In this document: positions 35,501-46,999 of the stretch, in pieces
How positions within the stretch are numbered: the first letter of the stretch is position 1
How the letters are laid out: each line of letters opens with the position of its first letter
NCBI GenBank assembly: GCA_000226015.1
Contig: JH154831.1
Location: 257,959-321,958 of the forward strand
Length of the DNA stretch: 64,000 nucleotides
Direction of reading: 5' to 3'
Origin: Mnemiopsis leidyi
Taxonomy: Eukaryota; Ctenophora; Tentaculata; Lobata; Bolinopsidae
Program-made: the position numbers and the translations under genes
Notes under the pieces: generated by a model
What the model saw: the letters and a program-made list of their open reading frames with translations, nothing else
Told to the model about the DNA's origin: nothing
Database searches by the model: none

Positions 35501-37529
35501 GCTTATACTACTCTACAAGGTTTAATCAATCCCGGATATAACGTTGACGTTACCTGAGGCAATTCTACTATCGCCGATATAATCCAGATGGTAATTATGA
35601 CAAAAAACATCCGTTTCTTTGTGACGATTCGATTGTAGTTCAACGGGTGCAGCACCTGAAAAACATTTGTCTTACCTCACAATGTATATGGCTATTATCT
35701 TCTTTCACTAAATAAAATTTATGAAAAAAGGAAAGAGAAACAAATTTTCAATTCATCAAAATAGAAATTGTTTCAATCATCATGGTGTATTCAACTTGAA
35801 CTTCTTCACGACTTCACGTTCATAGAGTTTTATAACCACACACAAACATAAAAACATATGAATAATAACCCACCGCGATATACCGTTCTAGAGCCATGCC
35901 AGCCAGTGTCCAAGTAGATATCCTACTGGAGACGTAGATTATAAGTCCGTTAAGGGTACACCAAAAAGGGGAAAGTCTGAGGGTGGTGTCCTGTGAGCGG
36001 CAGGATGGTGTGTGGTTGTAGGCCAGTGTATCGTCTGTCTTCTCCTGGGTATTACTGGGAATGTAGTGTTAGTTATGTCTATAACAACAGGATGTGTTAG
36101 ATAGTTGTTCAGAACTGTTGTATATTGAATAATTAACTTTGACGGTTAGATTATCAGACTGCGCTGTATCAGATAATTTCTTTGCACTGTTAGATAACCA
36201 ACCAGGGTTGTTAAAAAAGGTTGTAAAAACACCCAGGATATAGTATATTATGCTATGCAAAATATGTTGGACACTCTAACTGCAAGATACTATAATGAGG
36301 TTGCATCTGTACTCTGTAGTACATATAGAAATCGCCCTAAACTATAGTTATAGTTACCTACTCAAAATAAGCAACTTTGTTTCTAGTTATAACGTACGAC
36401 ACTACTTGGTGTCACTTACAAATTGAGCGCAGCATATCCACTAATCGGCATAGCAACAGCTGATATCAGGACATCACTAGCTGCTAAACTGATTGTCAGA
36501 AGGTTGCTAGCGTTCTTCAACCTGGGTGATGTTTTGTAACTAAAACGTCTATAACACTATAGGTGATCGGTCTGCTAAAAGGAGACATGGTAAATGGCAA
36601 TTAGAGTTTAGTCTCTCATGTTATAGTCCACAATTGTTGGGCTGGTCTATCAATGTGGTCAGAATTTTTAACAACTGCAATGCTATACATTCACCAATGA
36701 TTCATCATTTTTAACATGGTGAATCACCATGTTAAAAATGATGAATCATATGCTCATGTCTTTATACAATTCTGTTTGGCTAAAACAATTGATCAAAAGG
36801 GTCATATAGTTCGGTAAGCATGGGGCACTTGGCACCAATGGATCCACCGAATGGAACAAATGATGGATGTTCCTGGATCCACCGAATGGAACGAATGATG
36901 GATGTTCCTGGATCCACCGAATGGAAAAATGGCTGTTCCTGGTTCCATTGTTGCCAATGGTGCCATTGTCGTCAATAGCGCTATTTTTCACCATTGGCAT
37001 TACTGTCGCGATTGACACCACTGGCATAATTGGCATTATTCTCGCCACTGGAACAATTTGCGCCATAGGAATTCCAAATGATCCATTCACTCTGAGTGGT
37101 GATCGTGGAGTCATTGAGTGGATCTATTGGTTCCGTTAAAATGGAACCAATGACCCAATGGTCGCCAATGGCGATATTTGCCGATTTAATTGGGACCACC
37201 ATTGGTTCCACTAACCACATCACCATTCGCACCGCTGGAATATCCATTTGTTCCATTTATAAGCGAATCCATTGGCGACATTGGCGCCAATTGTCGCACT
37301 CATCTAATCGTTTGACCAAGCAATGGTTACTCTTTATACGACTGTGAACTCAAAATAAACAGATTTCGAGGTTAGGGCGAATGATTTACCTTTTGTTTTT
37401 CCTCAGTGCAATGATTAAGGTAAGGTTCCCAACAGTCCCAAATATGGAAACCAAGTAGAGAACAATGCCGATAAGAATCTGACTACCTTGTGGGTACTCC
37501 GTGGAATAGTACATCCCTGCCGATACCAT
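32573..37529 (-). CDS. Class A (rhodopsin-like) GPCR, complete, nine exons
   Basis: Exons 37529-37390, 36521-36420, 36054-35874, 35655-35554, 35205-35055, 34120-33947, 33708-33612, 33441-33330 and 32860-32573 join without a frame break into 448 residues. Landmarks in order: TM1 with GN (TVGNLTLIIALRKNKR); TM2 NLLTISLAASDVL; an ECL1 with a glycosylation site (N94); Cys113 at the top of TM3 in PFWCTLNG; ERY at 137-139; TM4 Trp165; ECL2 Cys191 (AFGC), the disulphide partner; CWSP at 278-281 in TM6; and NPMIY at 319-323 in TM7. Position 7.43 is Ile, so it is not an opsin. A CC pair follows helix 8 and a 95-residue Ser/Thr-rich tail may be phosphorylated. ECL1 is unusually long. The ligand is unknown; an aminergic, melatonin-like or peptide receptor is possible. 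Confidence 0.9.
33131..33210 (-). mobile_element. tRNA-like sequence in the last GPCR intron
   Basis: On the minus strand TTATAGTGGTTGAAACC (A-box-like) is followed by CATGCAATCC and CTGGTTCGATTCC (strong B box). Stems are incomplete. It resembles the plus-strand copy near 30113-30200 in the TGCAATC region, suggesting one tRNA-derived repeat family. Confidence 0.45.
34858..34900 (+). other. G-run, potential quadruplex, in a GPCR intron
   Basis: A G12 run is followed by GGGGG, GGG and GGGG blocks separated by one to four bases. On the minus (transcribed) strand it is C-rich, so any quadruplex would form on the template-opposite DNA strand and not in the RNA. Confidence 0.5.
35252..35340. repeat. 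Short tandem duplication (about 43 bp)
   Basis: TTGTGGGTAACTA...GTGGTTAT(A/A)(T/C)GC then TTATAGATCAGAA occurs twice in a row with small differences, within an intron of the GPCR gene. Confidence 0.8.
36698..36748. repeat. Perfect 25-bp-arm palindrome
   Basis: TGATTCATCATTTTTAACAT plus GGTGA, a single A, then the exact reverse complement. It lies in intron 1 of the GPCR gene. This is either the trace of a fold-back insertion or a recent palindromic duplication. Confidence 0.9.
36830..37300. repeat. CCATTGG/GGATCCACCGAATGGA-rich repeat block
   Basis: It begins with two and a half tandem copies of a roughly 39-bp unit (CCTGGATCCACCGAATGGAA...GATGGATGTT). It continues as scattered CCAATGG, CCATTGGC and GGAACCA words in both orientations. 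Long open frames on both strands (up to 122 codons) come from this composition and overlap each other, so I do not call genes. It lies in intron 1 of the class A GPCR gene. Confidence 0.6.
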
Positions 37530-37539
37530 AAAATCTTGA

Positions 37540-40350
37540 ATTTTTTATGTCAATTTACTATAATTGTCAAGGATCAAAAGATGAATAGTTGAATACGCTA
37601 TGGGAAACGTACTTCTCGCATATTTTGCATATGACAGTGCAAATTTTGCATATGACAGTGTTCGACAAATACAAAGCCGGGTATAGGTACGATCGATGAA
37701 TATCTAACAATTCTTGCACACCCACTTATTGGTCAATCTTCCTCACATTTAAGGCACTACCCATAGAAAGCCGTTCATTGTTATAAGTATTAAATATTGA
37801 ACCGAAAGACCAGTAAAATAGTGAAGATGTGGTATTATGCATACCAAGAATCCAAATTTAAATATGCAGAGTATTCGAAACGAAATCGATGAAGCCCAAG
37901 CAGAATCTTCAAGGAAGTGTATACACTGTCACTCGTAGGTTTCCACGGTAACGCTAACGGGCAAACTTAACTGGAGTTTCAGGTAAACAGTAAGAAACTT
38001 CAAATGCAGAACAAATTCGATTTGTTTCATATGACAATTTTTACACACGTGAATAACATATAATATACATGGGTTTCGGTGCAAATAAATCCGTGATTGA
38101 AGACTTAAAGACAAGGTTGCTGTAAGAGAGTTCTGCCTAATGAGAACCCCTGTGTCTTGTGCTACTACAATAATGGTGTCATTTAACAATCATAATAATA
38201 TAATGCTTTAAAGTTATACCCAAACAAGCTCATGTTATATTATGGCTAAAGGGGTATAGCTTTACCCATGCCGTGCTATATAGTGTGTGGAGCTAGGTTG
38301 AATTATAAAATTCCTGAAGTTCAATATATAACTAGCAGAATTGCATTTGGTCATTAACGTCATAAGTAGAATTACTGCAGTAAGGAAAATAAATTACTTT
38401 CTCAACCCTATTTCATTGGGAAATGCCTTCTTTGGCAGCAAAGAATTCCTCATATTTGCTGACAAAGCTGTATATTATACAACAGTATCAAAAACGCGAC
38501 TATGAGCGGGTGCAGATATTGCATATAATCATCTGGACAAAGTATAAAATAGTTTTTTGTCGAATTGTACGGCAAGTATAGTGCAGTATACCTTAACTTT
38601 CTGCAATAGAACACTCAATTCTGAACAACTTCCTTGCTTTGCTGTGATAAATTACATGACCATGATCATTCGTATGTAAGCAAGAAAATTTTAGCAGAAA
38701 GACCAAAGTTTGTGACTCCGTCGAAAATCCAACAATTTTACTGGCATTTGATTGGCATTTACCTAACATTGCGATGATTGCTAATGTTTCATAGTCATGT
38801 AATGACGCACAAAAGTTTAAAAGTATCCTAATATTTTCAACAGGATCACGTACCATACTAATGTATCACTATCTGGTAATATAACCGATTCGACAATAAA
38901 CGCTTAAACTTGTAAATTTCATTACGAAGCTAATTTTTTTAAATAATCATAAAAAATTTTACTAATCGCAGCTATTTGTAGTTTATACTAGAGATAACTC
39001 CAATTTGCCCAATTCATAAGTAAATTTATGGGTAAATGGGCCATGCTAGACAATAATGTCTTTTGTTGGACAGACTTAATGGAGAAATAAATTTTAGGGA
39101 GGGGTAACAAATTATATTTCGTGCTAGTGCATGGTGCACTCGATATATTGATTGGCCAAATCTTGCTTCTCATTGGTCAATCATAACAGCTTTCTGTGGG
39201 GGTAATCTACTTTCTTGATAATGTGTAATCATTTTACTTACATAATGTTTTATTTAATTTTACTCGAATCTAAAACTATGAAATGAAGTAAAGATTTAAT
39301 TATTTGTGAATCTTGTAAATCTTTTAAAATCTTGTAAATCGTGATACTATCATGATTGATCATGCCTGGCAATAGTTTGGAAGGGGGGTTTGGGGTGTCA
39401 TTCATAAGGTATAACAATTTATTCATTCATCATTCATGCCAGGAATTTGTTTTAAGGGGAGATATGTCACTGACTTAGTAAGTTATTCATCATTCATTCC
39501 CAGAATTGAATAAAAGGGGAGATTTCTTGTCATGGCCACACCAAACTTTGAAAAAAGCAATCAAATCGATGAAGATGGTTTTGATGATTTATTGAAAAGT
39601 TAATTCAAATTTTGAAATGGCAATATTGTAAATAATGTTTAGAAACTGGCGGTTGGACAAAAGAAGATCGACACAATATAACGACGATTAACTCGCAATA
39701 ATTGCAATTATACAGCTCGGAACAGTTTTTGTGTAAAAAAGTAATTAAGATCGCATTTTTACCACATTGAACTATGTCAGAGCGATTAAGCGACGCCATC
39801 AAGGCACACACGGCAACGCTCACAAAATACAACGAGGCTAATGCGGCCTAAAATGCGACATTAATGTGATCATTATAATGCACAATGGGAATTCATTGAA
39901 TAGCTAGCTATCAGTTTTCTGTTCATTGGATGTTTCCATAGTTGAACAGAAGAGCGATTATTATGTAACGTTTTTCGTAATTGAGTAATTTTGACTCGGG
40001 CGAGGATTCGGTATTGCTGACTTGTGAAATGCGTGACAATTTTGATAGCTCCATTCTACCATTTCCAGCCGAACATTCTCAGTTTGACGAATGGCTCTCC
40101 TGTTCCAGCTGGGAGAAGTATTTCCTCTCTCACATGACAAATAAAACAGCTTTCTGCTGGACACGAATTACACCACATAATCTAGTCTGAACTCTGAACA
40201 GTATACTTAAACAATAAAATCGCACTAAAGCATGAAGGCTCTGCTCCATCATATACCTTGATCTTGGTCAGCATTTGAACCATCATTAAACCAGCCATCA
40301 GGGAACAAAAGCACATTTCCGATGGGGAGTTCTAGGTCGATGTAAAAATT
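37540..40350. other. Intergenic, no supported gene
   Basis: AT-rich. Around 39412-39525 an ATTCATTCATCATTCAT(G/T)CC(A/C)... GGGGAGAT unit of about 65 bp is present twice. No exon with acceptable borders was seen. Confidence 0.4.
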
Positions 40351-40356
40351 GCACTT

Positions 40357-40470
40357 CTTAGTCGATAAGAGTGCAGATCTTAGTAGTAAGTCGATAAGAG
40401 TGCAGATCTAAGCAGTAAGTCGATAAGAGTACAGATCTAATGTAGTAACTAGTAAGTCGATATAAGAGTC
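40357..40470. repeat. Tandem repeat, left part of a split array
   Basis: Units like TAGTCGATAAGAGTGCAGAT(C)T(A)AG, about 24-29 bp, repeat four times. The same unit resumes at 41396, beyond the LINE. Confidence 0.85.
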
Positions 40471-40474
40471 AATA

Positions 40475-41395
40475 TCAAGAAACAATTACATGTCGCTGCA
40501 TGAAGACGAATTTGGATTTATTAGCCATATAGTGCAAACAGGTCAAACATGTTGTACCAGAGCTGCCTTTAATTACTTGTGAAGTCTACCAGTACACAAC
40601 TTCCAAAGGTATCCTTATGCCTGTTGATCAACTACGGTACCTTGGAGTGACTGTTACTGCGGATTTGACCACACAGATCAATTAAGCGATGGCAAAGTAG
40701 GCAAGTCAAAAAGCCGCATGGGTATTGGGTGCTAAGTGTCATTCACACCCGAAATCCAACGATAATGCTGACACTATACAAATCTATGGTACGCAGTCTC
40801 CTGGCTAGTACTGTTGTCCACTCTGGAATCCTCGAAAAGTGTCTGAAATTAGTTAGAAAGAGTCCTAAAGACTTTTACAGCCCGAATAAATGAAGTTCAA
40901 CACCTTAACTACTGGGAGAGACTTAAAAAGCTATATATTATGTCTCTACAGCGCAGAAGAGAACGATACATTCTCCTTGACCCTTATCTGTGGAAAATCT
41001 TAAATAAAGCTGTCAGCAACGACTGAGACATACAGTTTGTCTCGAGGCCTCGCTCTGGCTATAAAGCAGATGTTCCTCCACTGCGAGGTGGTGCCACTAC
41101 ATACCACCAAAGCCTCTATGATTAATCTTTTGCTGTGAGTGGGCCATGTCTATGGAACTGTCTTCCTACGTCGCTTAACAAGATAAAAGAGTTTGATCCC
41201 TTCGAAAGACAGCTGTCATCCTTGCTTCAACTGATTCCCGACTAGCCACTAATGCCGGGGTACTCTTGCCCTAAAAATTATAACTTCCTGCTGGAATCGA
41301 GAATGGATCCAACTTCATTGGAGCTCTGGGGCGGTCGAGATAGTTGATGACCCTGTTGCAGCGAACTTAACCGGAGTCCGGACATAAGCAATAAA
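40475..41395 (+). mobile_element. 5'-truncated CR1/Jockey-type LINE
   Basis: Decayed reverse-transcriptase C-terminal coding sequence is readable in pieces on the plus strand. It includes MPVDQLRYLGVTVTADLTTQ, then TLYKSMVRSLLASTVVHSGI, and later a VPPLRGG-like and a GPCLWN-like piece in another frame. Several stops and frameshifts break it. The element ends in a short AATAAAAGTAAGTA tail and is flanked on both sides by the same tandem repeat, so it inserted into that array. Confidence 0.75.
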
Positions 41396-41580
41396 AGTAA
41401 GTATAGAGTGCAGATCTAAGTCGATATAAGAGTGCAGATCTAAGTAGTAAGTCGATAAGAGTGCAGATCTAAGTTGATAAAAGTGCAGACGTTAGTCAAT
41501 AAAAGTACAGATCTAAATCGATATAAAGAGTGAGATCTTAGTCGATAAAACTGTAGATGCTAGTCGATAAAGTGGCGAAT
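41396..41580. repeat. Tandem repeat, right part of a split array
   Basis: Seven or so degenerate units of (A)GTCGATA(TA)AGAGTGCAGATC continue the array at 40357-40470 after the LINE insertion. Confidence 0.85.
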
Positions 41581-41589
41581 GCTAAGCCT

Positions 41590-44500
41590 TAAACAAAGAC
41601 AATATAAAGATATATTTAGTGCTCGAGCCTCATAGAATTGTAAGAATCTTTTTAATATTAAACAAACAGAAGAGCTTAATGTTTTCATAAGCCCTCTGGA
41701 TATGCGGTGACTGGTGTGGTATAGGTACTGGCACTTAGCAACAACTCTGACATCAGTATCGAAACATATGTAGTTGCAGGTGAACTTAATCACTCTTCTG
41801 GAGTTTTTAACGGTGGGTGATAATTGATAAAATCCTCACTATGTAACTTGTAGTTACGTCGAGTGTGTGACTGTGTGAAGATAAATTTGATGGAAAGGAA
41901 GCGAGTTTTAACAACATTGAGACAGGAGCTGCGATCAATGTCTTAATATCTAAAACTTCAATAATGTTTCTTAGTTTGTTAAGCAGAATCCAAAATTTGT
42001 CATCTCAATGATGGACCTGAGAAGTTGCTCAATATAGCTGGTTTACGATATACAATATAGTATAGACAGCATAATATGAGCCGTACCTGTCACGTGCACG
42101 CATTGCAAACTATATTTTCTCCATACATAATTTAAACCATAAATGGGTATTCTCTGTGGAGTTTGAAAACAAATTTTGACAAAGTTATGTAACGCGATAT
42201 TCAGCGGTAGCACGAATAGATAGATGATACCATTTTTATTTGTCACTAGACATCATGGTGATTTAAATGCACTTCCAAACGCATCAAATTCTACGAACTT
42301 TAAAGAATACACAAAACGATAGGGCTATAAGTACTGGGAATAAACGTAGAACAAAGAAATTTTAAAATTACATTTCTGGTATAAGTGGAGAAGCTAAAGG
42401 GTGGCCCAAACGTTAGTGCCGCCGCCGGTACGCCGCCGCCGATAAATTCGACACGCCACTGATAAACTTCAGTGGGCGCGCCGATTGTAAAATTGTTTGC
42501 TTAAAAAGCTTCCATAAGTCTTGAAATTCGGGTGTTTCAAAAGAATTTGAAACTACATTTCGTAACATCAGTTGTGCCGATTTAGTAGCCAGATATCTGC
42601 TTATATGATGAACAGAGTATAAATAGTTGATCTTTCAAATCATCATTCAATTTTGAAATGAACTTCAGCACACAAAGCGTACATTAGCTTATAAGATGTC
42701 AATCAGTGGTACAATGACCATGTTGCAAAAAAATTGGTTCCAGTCGCCGATACGCAGCCACCGCCGAGTGAAATACGCGCCGAGTGAAATACGCCCACGT
42801 ACAGGGAAGCCTGCAATATATCTGAGTATTATATATCTGGCAGATATTTATTACCAATAATTTCGACGGCCGACAAAATTCATCACAACCTAGTATGAGG
42901 AAACTGCAGCAGCGGCCGAAATTGGCCCAAAACCTGTTAATACAACGGATGAAACAGACGAAAAAGTTTGTGATTAACTAATTTTGGTCCATCATCAAAC
43001 GTGCAGCTGTCGATAAGGTAGCTTTCCGGATGTTCCTCGTTAGCGAAAATGGTCGACACTTGAAGCCTCCTAGCACAATACCCGAGGTAGACGACTAAGA
43101 AAGACACATAAGGCTTCAAGTTTTCTAACACTATGGAAATATACAATGCAGCTGCAGCAAAGGCCAAGGGTCGTAATTGAAAACGGAGGTATCGCAAATT
43201 TGTTTGACTTGTGGGACTGGGAGAGGGTTTCTCGATATCTATTGGTCGTGTACAGCAAGTCAGTAAGCAGGCTTTTCAACTGTTATTGATCGCTGGCATA
43301 TATCAAAAATAAATTGCAATGCCTTTTACGAGAAATCAACCGGGTTTTTGTAAAGAAAACAAACGTTAACGTAGAATATCATTTACGTTAAATTTGATGA
43401 CTTGTAAACCGAGACGATACGCGCGGTGCTCGAGCTTGGGTTTAAACTTTAAACCGAGAAGATATGTGTGTCAGCTAAACGCACAAGGCCCGCCATCTCA
43501 TTTGAGTTATGGCCATGGTTTGTGTCAGCCAATCGTTAAAATTGATGATGCTTGTTAATTCTTCAAGTTTCCAAAAGCCGATCACAACATAATGTGAATA
43601 ACTAAAGATTCTCATTCAGAAGGCAGATAGAAAAAGTTGGATATTGAATATTTGAATAATGGAATAAAGATTAATGCTTTTTTTCAATACTAAAAAGCCA
43701 TGGACACGAATTATAGGTTAACTGCCAGTTATTAGTTAAGGCCATTTAACATTTCTTCTTTCTTTGAGATTGAATCTCAGTCTGATCACCATCTAAGGTC
43801 CTTGAATCTGCTAGCAGATGAAGCAAAACAAGGCAGCTTCTCTACCTATAGAGAATCGGAAGATGTACAAATTTTTCGTTTTTCGACTCATCGGTTTAAT
43901 CAAGATTCAAAAGACAGAACCTCATAATCAAGCCACGATAAACAAAATCAGTTGGCAGAATATTTGACAACCGTTATAAGGCCTCATGGCTTTTGTTGGT
44001 CAAATTCCTGACAATGCAAAAATTAAGAAAAAACTCCTATACACTGTTCTACTATTATGACCGATCACTCTCAAAGTCTAAGTTTGGGGTTCTACAACAA
44101 CTAAATTTGACGTTCTTTAATAAAAAAGGTGAACAAATCCAAAAGCCGCTTTTGGGTAAATAATGGCTGATTAAAACTCCTCCCCAATACAGGTGCTACC
44201 GACAAAGTGACAAAGTTCGTCACGTGGGCACGTGGATTGCAAATGCAAATTACCACCGTGTGGCAAATATAAAAGCACAACTAGATCCCCCAAACACGAG
44301 ATCAATTTGTCTATTACAGTCGTCTAAAATTCAACGTAGGAGTGGTTGGCACTGCTATTTTGTGTTGCCGACAAATTGAATATCCCATTAAGCCTAAGGT
44401 CCTGTTTGTTAGACGGATCCATGCATGGCGTGGAGTTTCTGTGAAGAACATATAATTTCATTCATTAATCCATGTTATATGGTACAACATAACAAAAGAT

Positions 44501-46400
44501 TTTAGATAACACTTGATACAAAATTTGCAAAAGGTACATCTTGTTATATCGGCAGTCACTTGGTCAAGTTCTTCATTTGGGTGGCCCGTGATTTTTGGAT
44601 GCCCCTGCATAATTTGGGGCTATGATCATGATTAACTATGCAGGCATTTTTGCTAAACTTCGAAGGATTATTTTTTTTGTAAAAAAACTTTCTCGTAGTC
44701 GTAAACATATAAATTATGCTTATTGTTGATAAAATTCTGTGGAGTCCAACTCCAAATCTCCGATAGCTATTATAACAGAGAAAAAGAGTAGATTGTTGTT
44801 GTGACAATACGTAAAAGCGGAGGACTGATATCTCAACGAATCAATTTTGTACGTTTTCGAATTAAAAGCATGAGTCTCTTCCGCAGTGTTTAAATTGAAA
44901 ACAAAGAAATTTATGAAGGAGCAGTCCTGTAAAAGTTAATAAATATATCATGTATAAGGAGCATATTGACTTACAGTGATCTACATAAGCTTAATGAACC
45001 ATATGGCTGGAAACAAAAAGAGTTGAATATAATTTACACCCCAGTGTTATATAATTGACTAGAGATTCTGACTTCTGCGGCGAACATTGAAATGATAAGC
45101 CAATTTCTCATGGCTCAAAATTTGGATGTAAGAAACTTTGATGTAAGGGATTTTGAGATCAATCCTCAAATTCTATTATCGAATTCGAAATAATTTGTGT
45201 TTAGCTTAGCCTTCGGCGAAAATTTGGGGCATTAGTGCAATATCAATATTATTATTGAACTAGGTTTTTAACTGATCCTTCAATGACAATCATGGTGAAC
45301 AGCTCTTAAACCACAAAGATTACTTTGCCCGACCAAAGGAAGCTCTTAATTTCTTCAAATATTGTGTATGCATACATAATATTTGAAGATCAGAATTCGA
45401 TAACATCATTTTGTCAAGATTGGTAACTAAACAGATTATTGTAAACAACTTACAACGTGCCCAAGTCGCCACTGGGCAGTCCTATCGATTCCGACCTTGT
45501 GAGATTCTAAAAAGGTTATTCACGTGTGCTTTTCAAAGAAAAATGTTGGCCTTCACGTGCATGTTTCCATTGCAAACATAAGCTCGGTTATAAATTTTTC
45601 ATTTGTTATAGCGAAATCTTGAGCATCATGGAGATTCGTCATGGGAGGTCTGCTAATCTGTTAAAGCTTAAAGCGCAAGTTTCGGGCGAGGGGTTTCAAA
45701 ACCAACTTAAACCGACACAATATCAAAACTTTGCTCAGATATAATATTTTCCAAATTCACGACAGTAAGGTTCAAGCACATCAAATCAATAGACTCACCT
45801 GATTCTCTACAGCAATAGCATTATTTCTTTCAGTTCTCAGGAAATTGAAAGCGCGCGTTAAGATATCGCGTCATTGAACTTGAAGCCGCGAGGTCTAGTT
45901 TTGAGTTAAGTCGACTGACGTTATAAAACACCACAATATTAAAAACTTGCTTAGGTTGATAACCGGTATCACCCGTTAAAAACTTGCTCAGCAAGGGCCG
46001 GGAACCTAGCCACATCTAATAAATATCTATGCTGACCTAATCCTCTACTACATTAATTACTATTAATTACTACTAATTACTATAGTGTTGTGTTCATGTT
46101 TTACAAACTTCATCATCCCAGACCCATAACCCTAAGCGGCGCATTAATTATACACTTTACCAAAATTCCGATCGTTTAATAGGGAAAAACAGTCATGATC
46201 TACATGAAAAGCAAATAAGATCGTCACTCAGACGTGTACACTGTACACTGACACGTGCACACTGACACGTGTGATTGGAGATTTTAGAGGACACCACAGA
46301 CTGCATTCGGTACTGACAATCAAATCTCTGGATATTGTAAGATCAACACTCAGTTAACTAAAATAATGAAATATCCAATCCCTTAAGCTGGTGGTTTAGA
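41590..46400. other. Intergenic, no supported gene
   Basis: AT-rich apart from GC-rich patches at 42405-42490 (GCCGCCGCCGGTACGCCGCC) and 42735-42800 (GCCGAGTGAAATACGC twice). A possible minus-strand micro-exon at about 45834-45800 (TERNNAIAVENQ, donor GTGAGT) is too short to support. Open frames of 60-86 codons lack family signals. Confidence 0.4.
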
Positions 46401-46403
46401 TCG

Positions 46404-46680
46404 CAGGCTGGGTGAGTGGGTGGTGTAGTGGTGTCATTCACACCTCCCATGCGGCAGACCGGGGTTCGATCCCCGGCTGTGGCAAGTCGGCTAGTCACCA
46501 GACTGTACAGCTTCGGCTGGAAGTGCACACTTCCTGGCTCGTAAGATTAACCCCCTACGCTAGTTTACTGCCTCGGTACGGAGTGGCTGAGGGTTAACAA
46601 AAGAGTAGATGAGCACCTCAGGCCATGGACCGTCTAAGGGAGTGACCTAAATTTGCATTTTGCATAAGCAGGTTAAGTGT
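46404..46680 (+). mobile_element. tRNA-Gly-like SINE
   Basis: The head matches a glycine tRNA in layout: GGTGGTGTAGTGGTG (A box), CACCTCCCATGCGG with CCC at the anticodon position, and GGGGTTCGATCCCC (B box). A body continues (GCTAGTCACCAGACTGTACA, CTTCGGCTGG, TCAGGCCATGGACCGTC). It is markedly GC-richer than its surroundings. The anticodon arm is imperfect, so it is a SINE and not a functional tRNA gene. Confidence 0.75.
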
Positions 46681-46999
46681 GAACTAAGTTTCAACCCGAC
46701 AATAGAAACGATCTGAACATGACATCTCATGTGACCTCAACTGTTCCAGGTAATAAACTACCATAAAACTGATTGTAGCGCAATATGAGAATATGTAGGT
46801 TAAATAAGGCACTGTGAATTGGAATCTATTACAAAAGGTTCGTGACGAATGTGGAGATTGCGATGGGTTTAAAGAGCGTATATCTCTCAGTGTGTTAAAA
46901 ATAACATTGCACCACTGCCCTGCAAAGACCATGAAGTCTGGTAAGGGCATGAAGACTAAGATGGAGGAGGAGTTGGCAGCAGCATGTTGAACATGAAGA

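Noticed and set aside
36746-37347. Four overlapping frames of 83-122 codons as genes
   Set aside because: They overlap on both strands within a repeat block in a receptor intron and share no family signal.
1090-37529. Ligand-receptor pair between the micro-exon precursor and a nearby GPCR
   Set aside because: Neighbourhood alone is not evidence; nothing in the sequence links them.
46404-46476. Functional tRNA-Gly gene
   Set aside because: A and B boxes are good, but the anticodon arm does not pair well and a SINE body follows directly.
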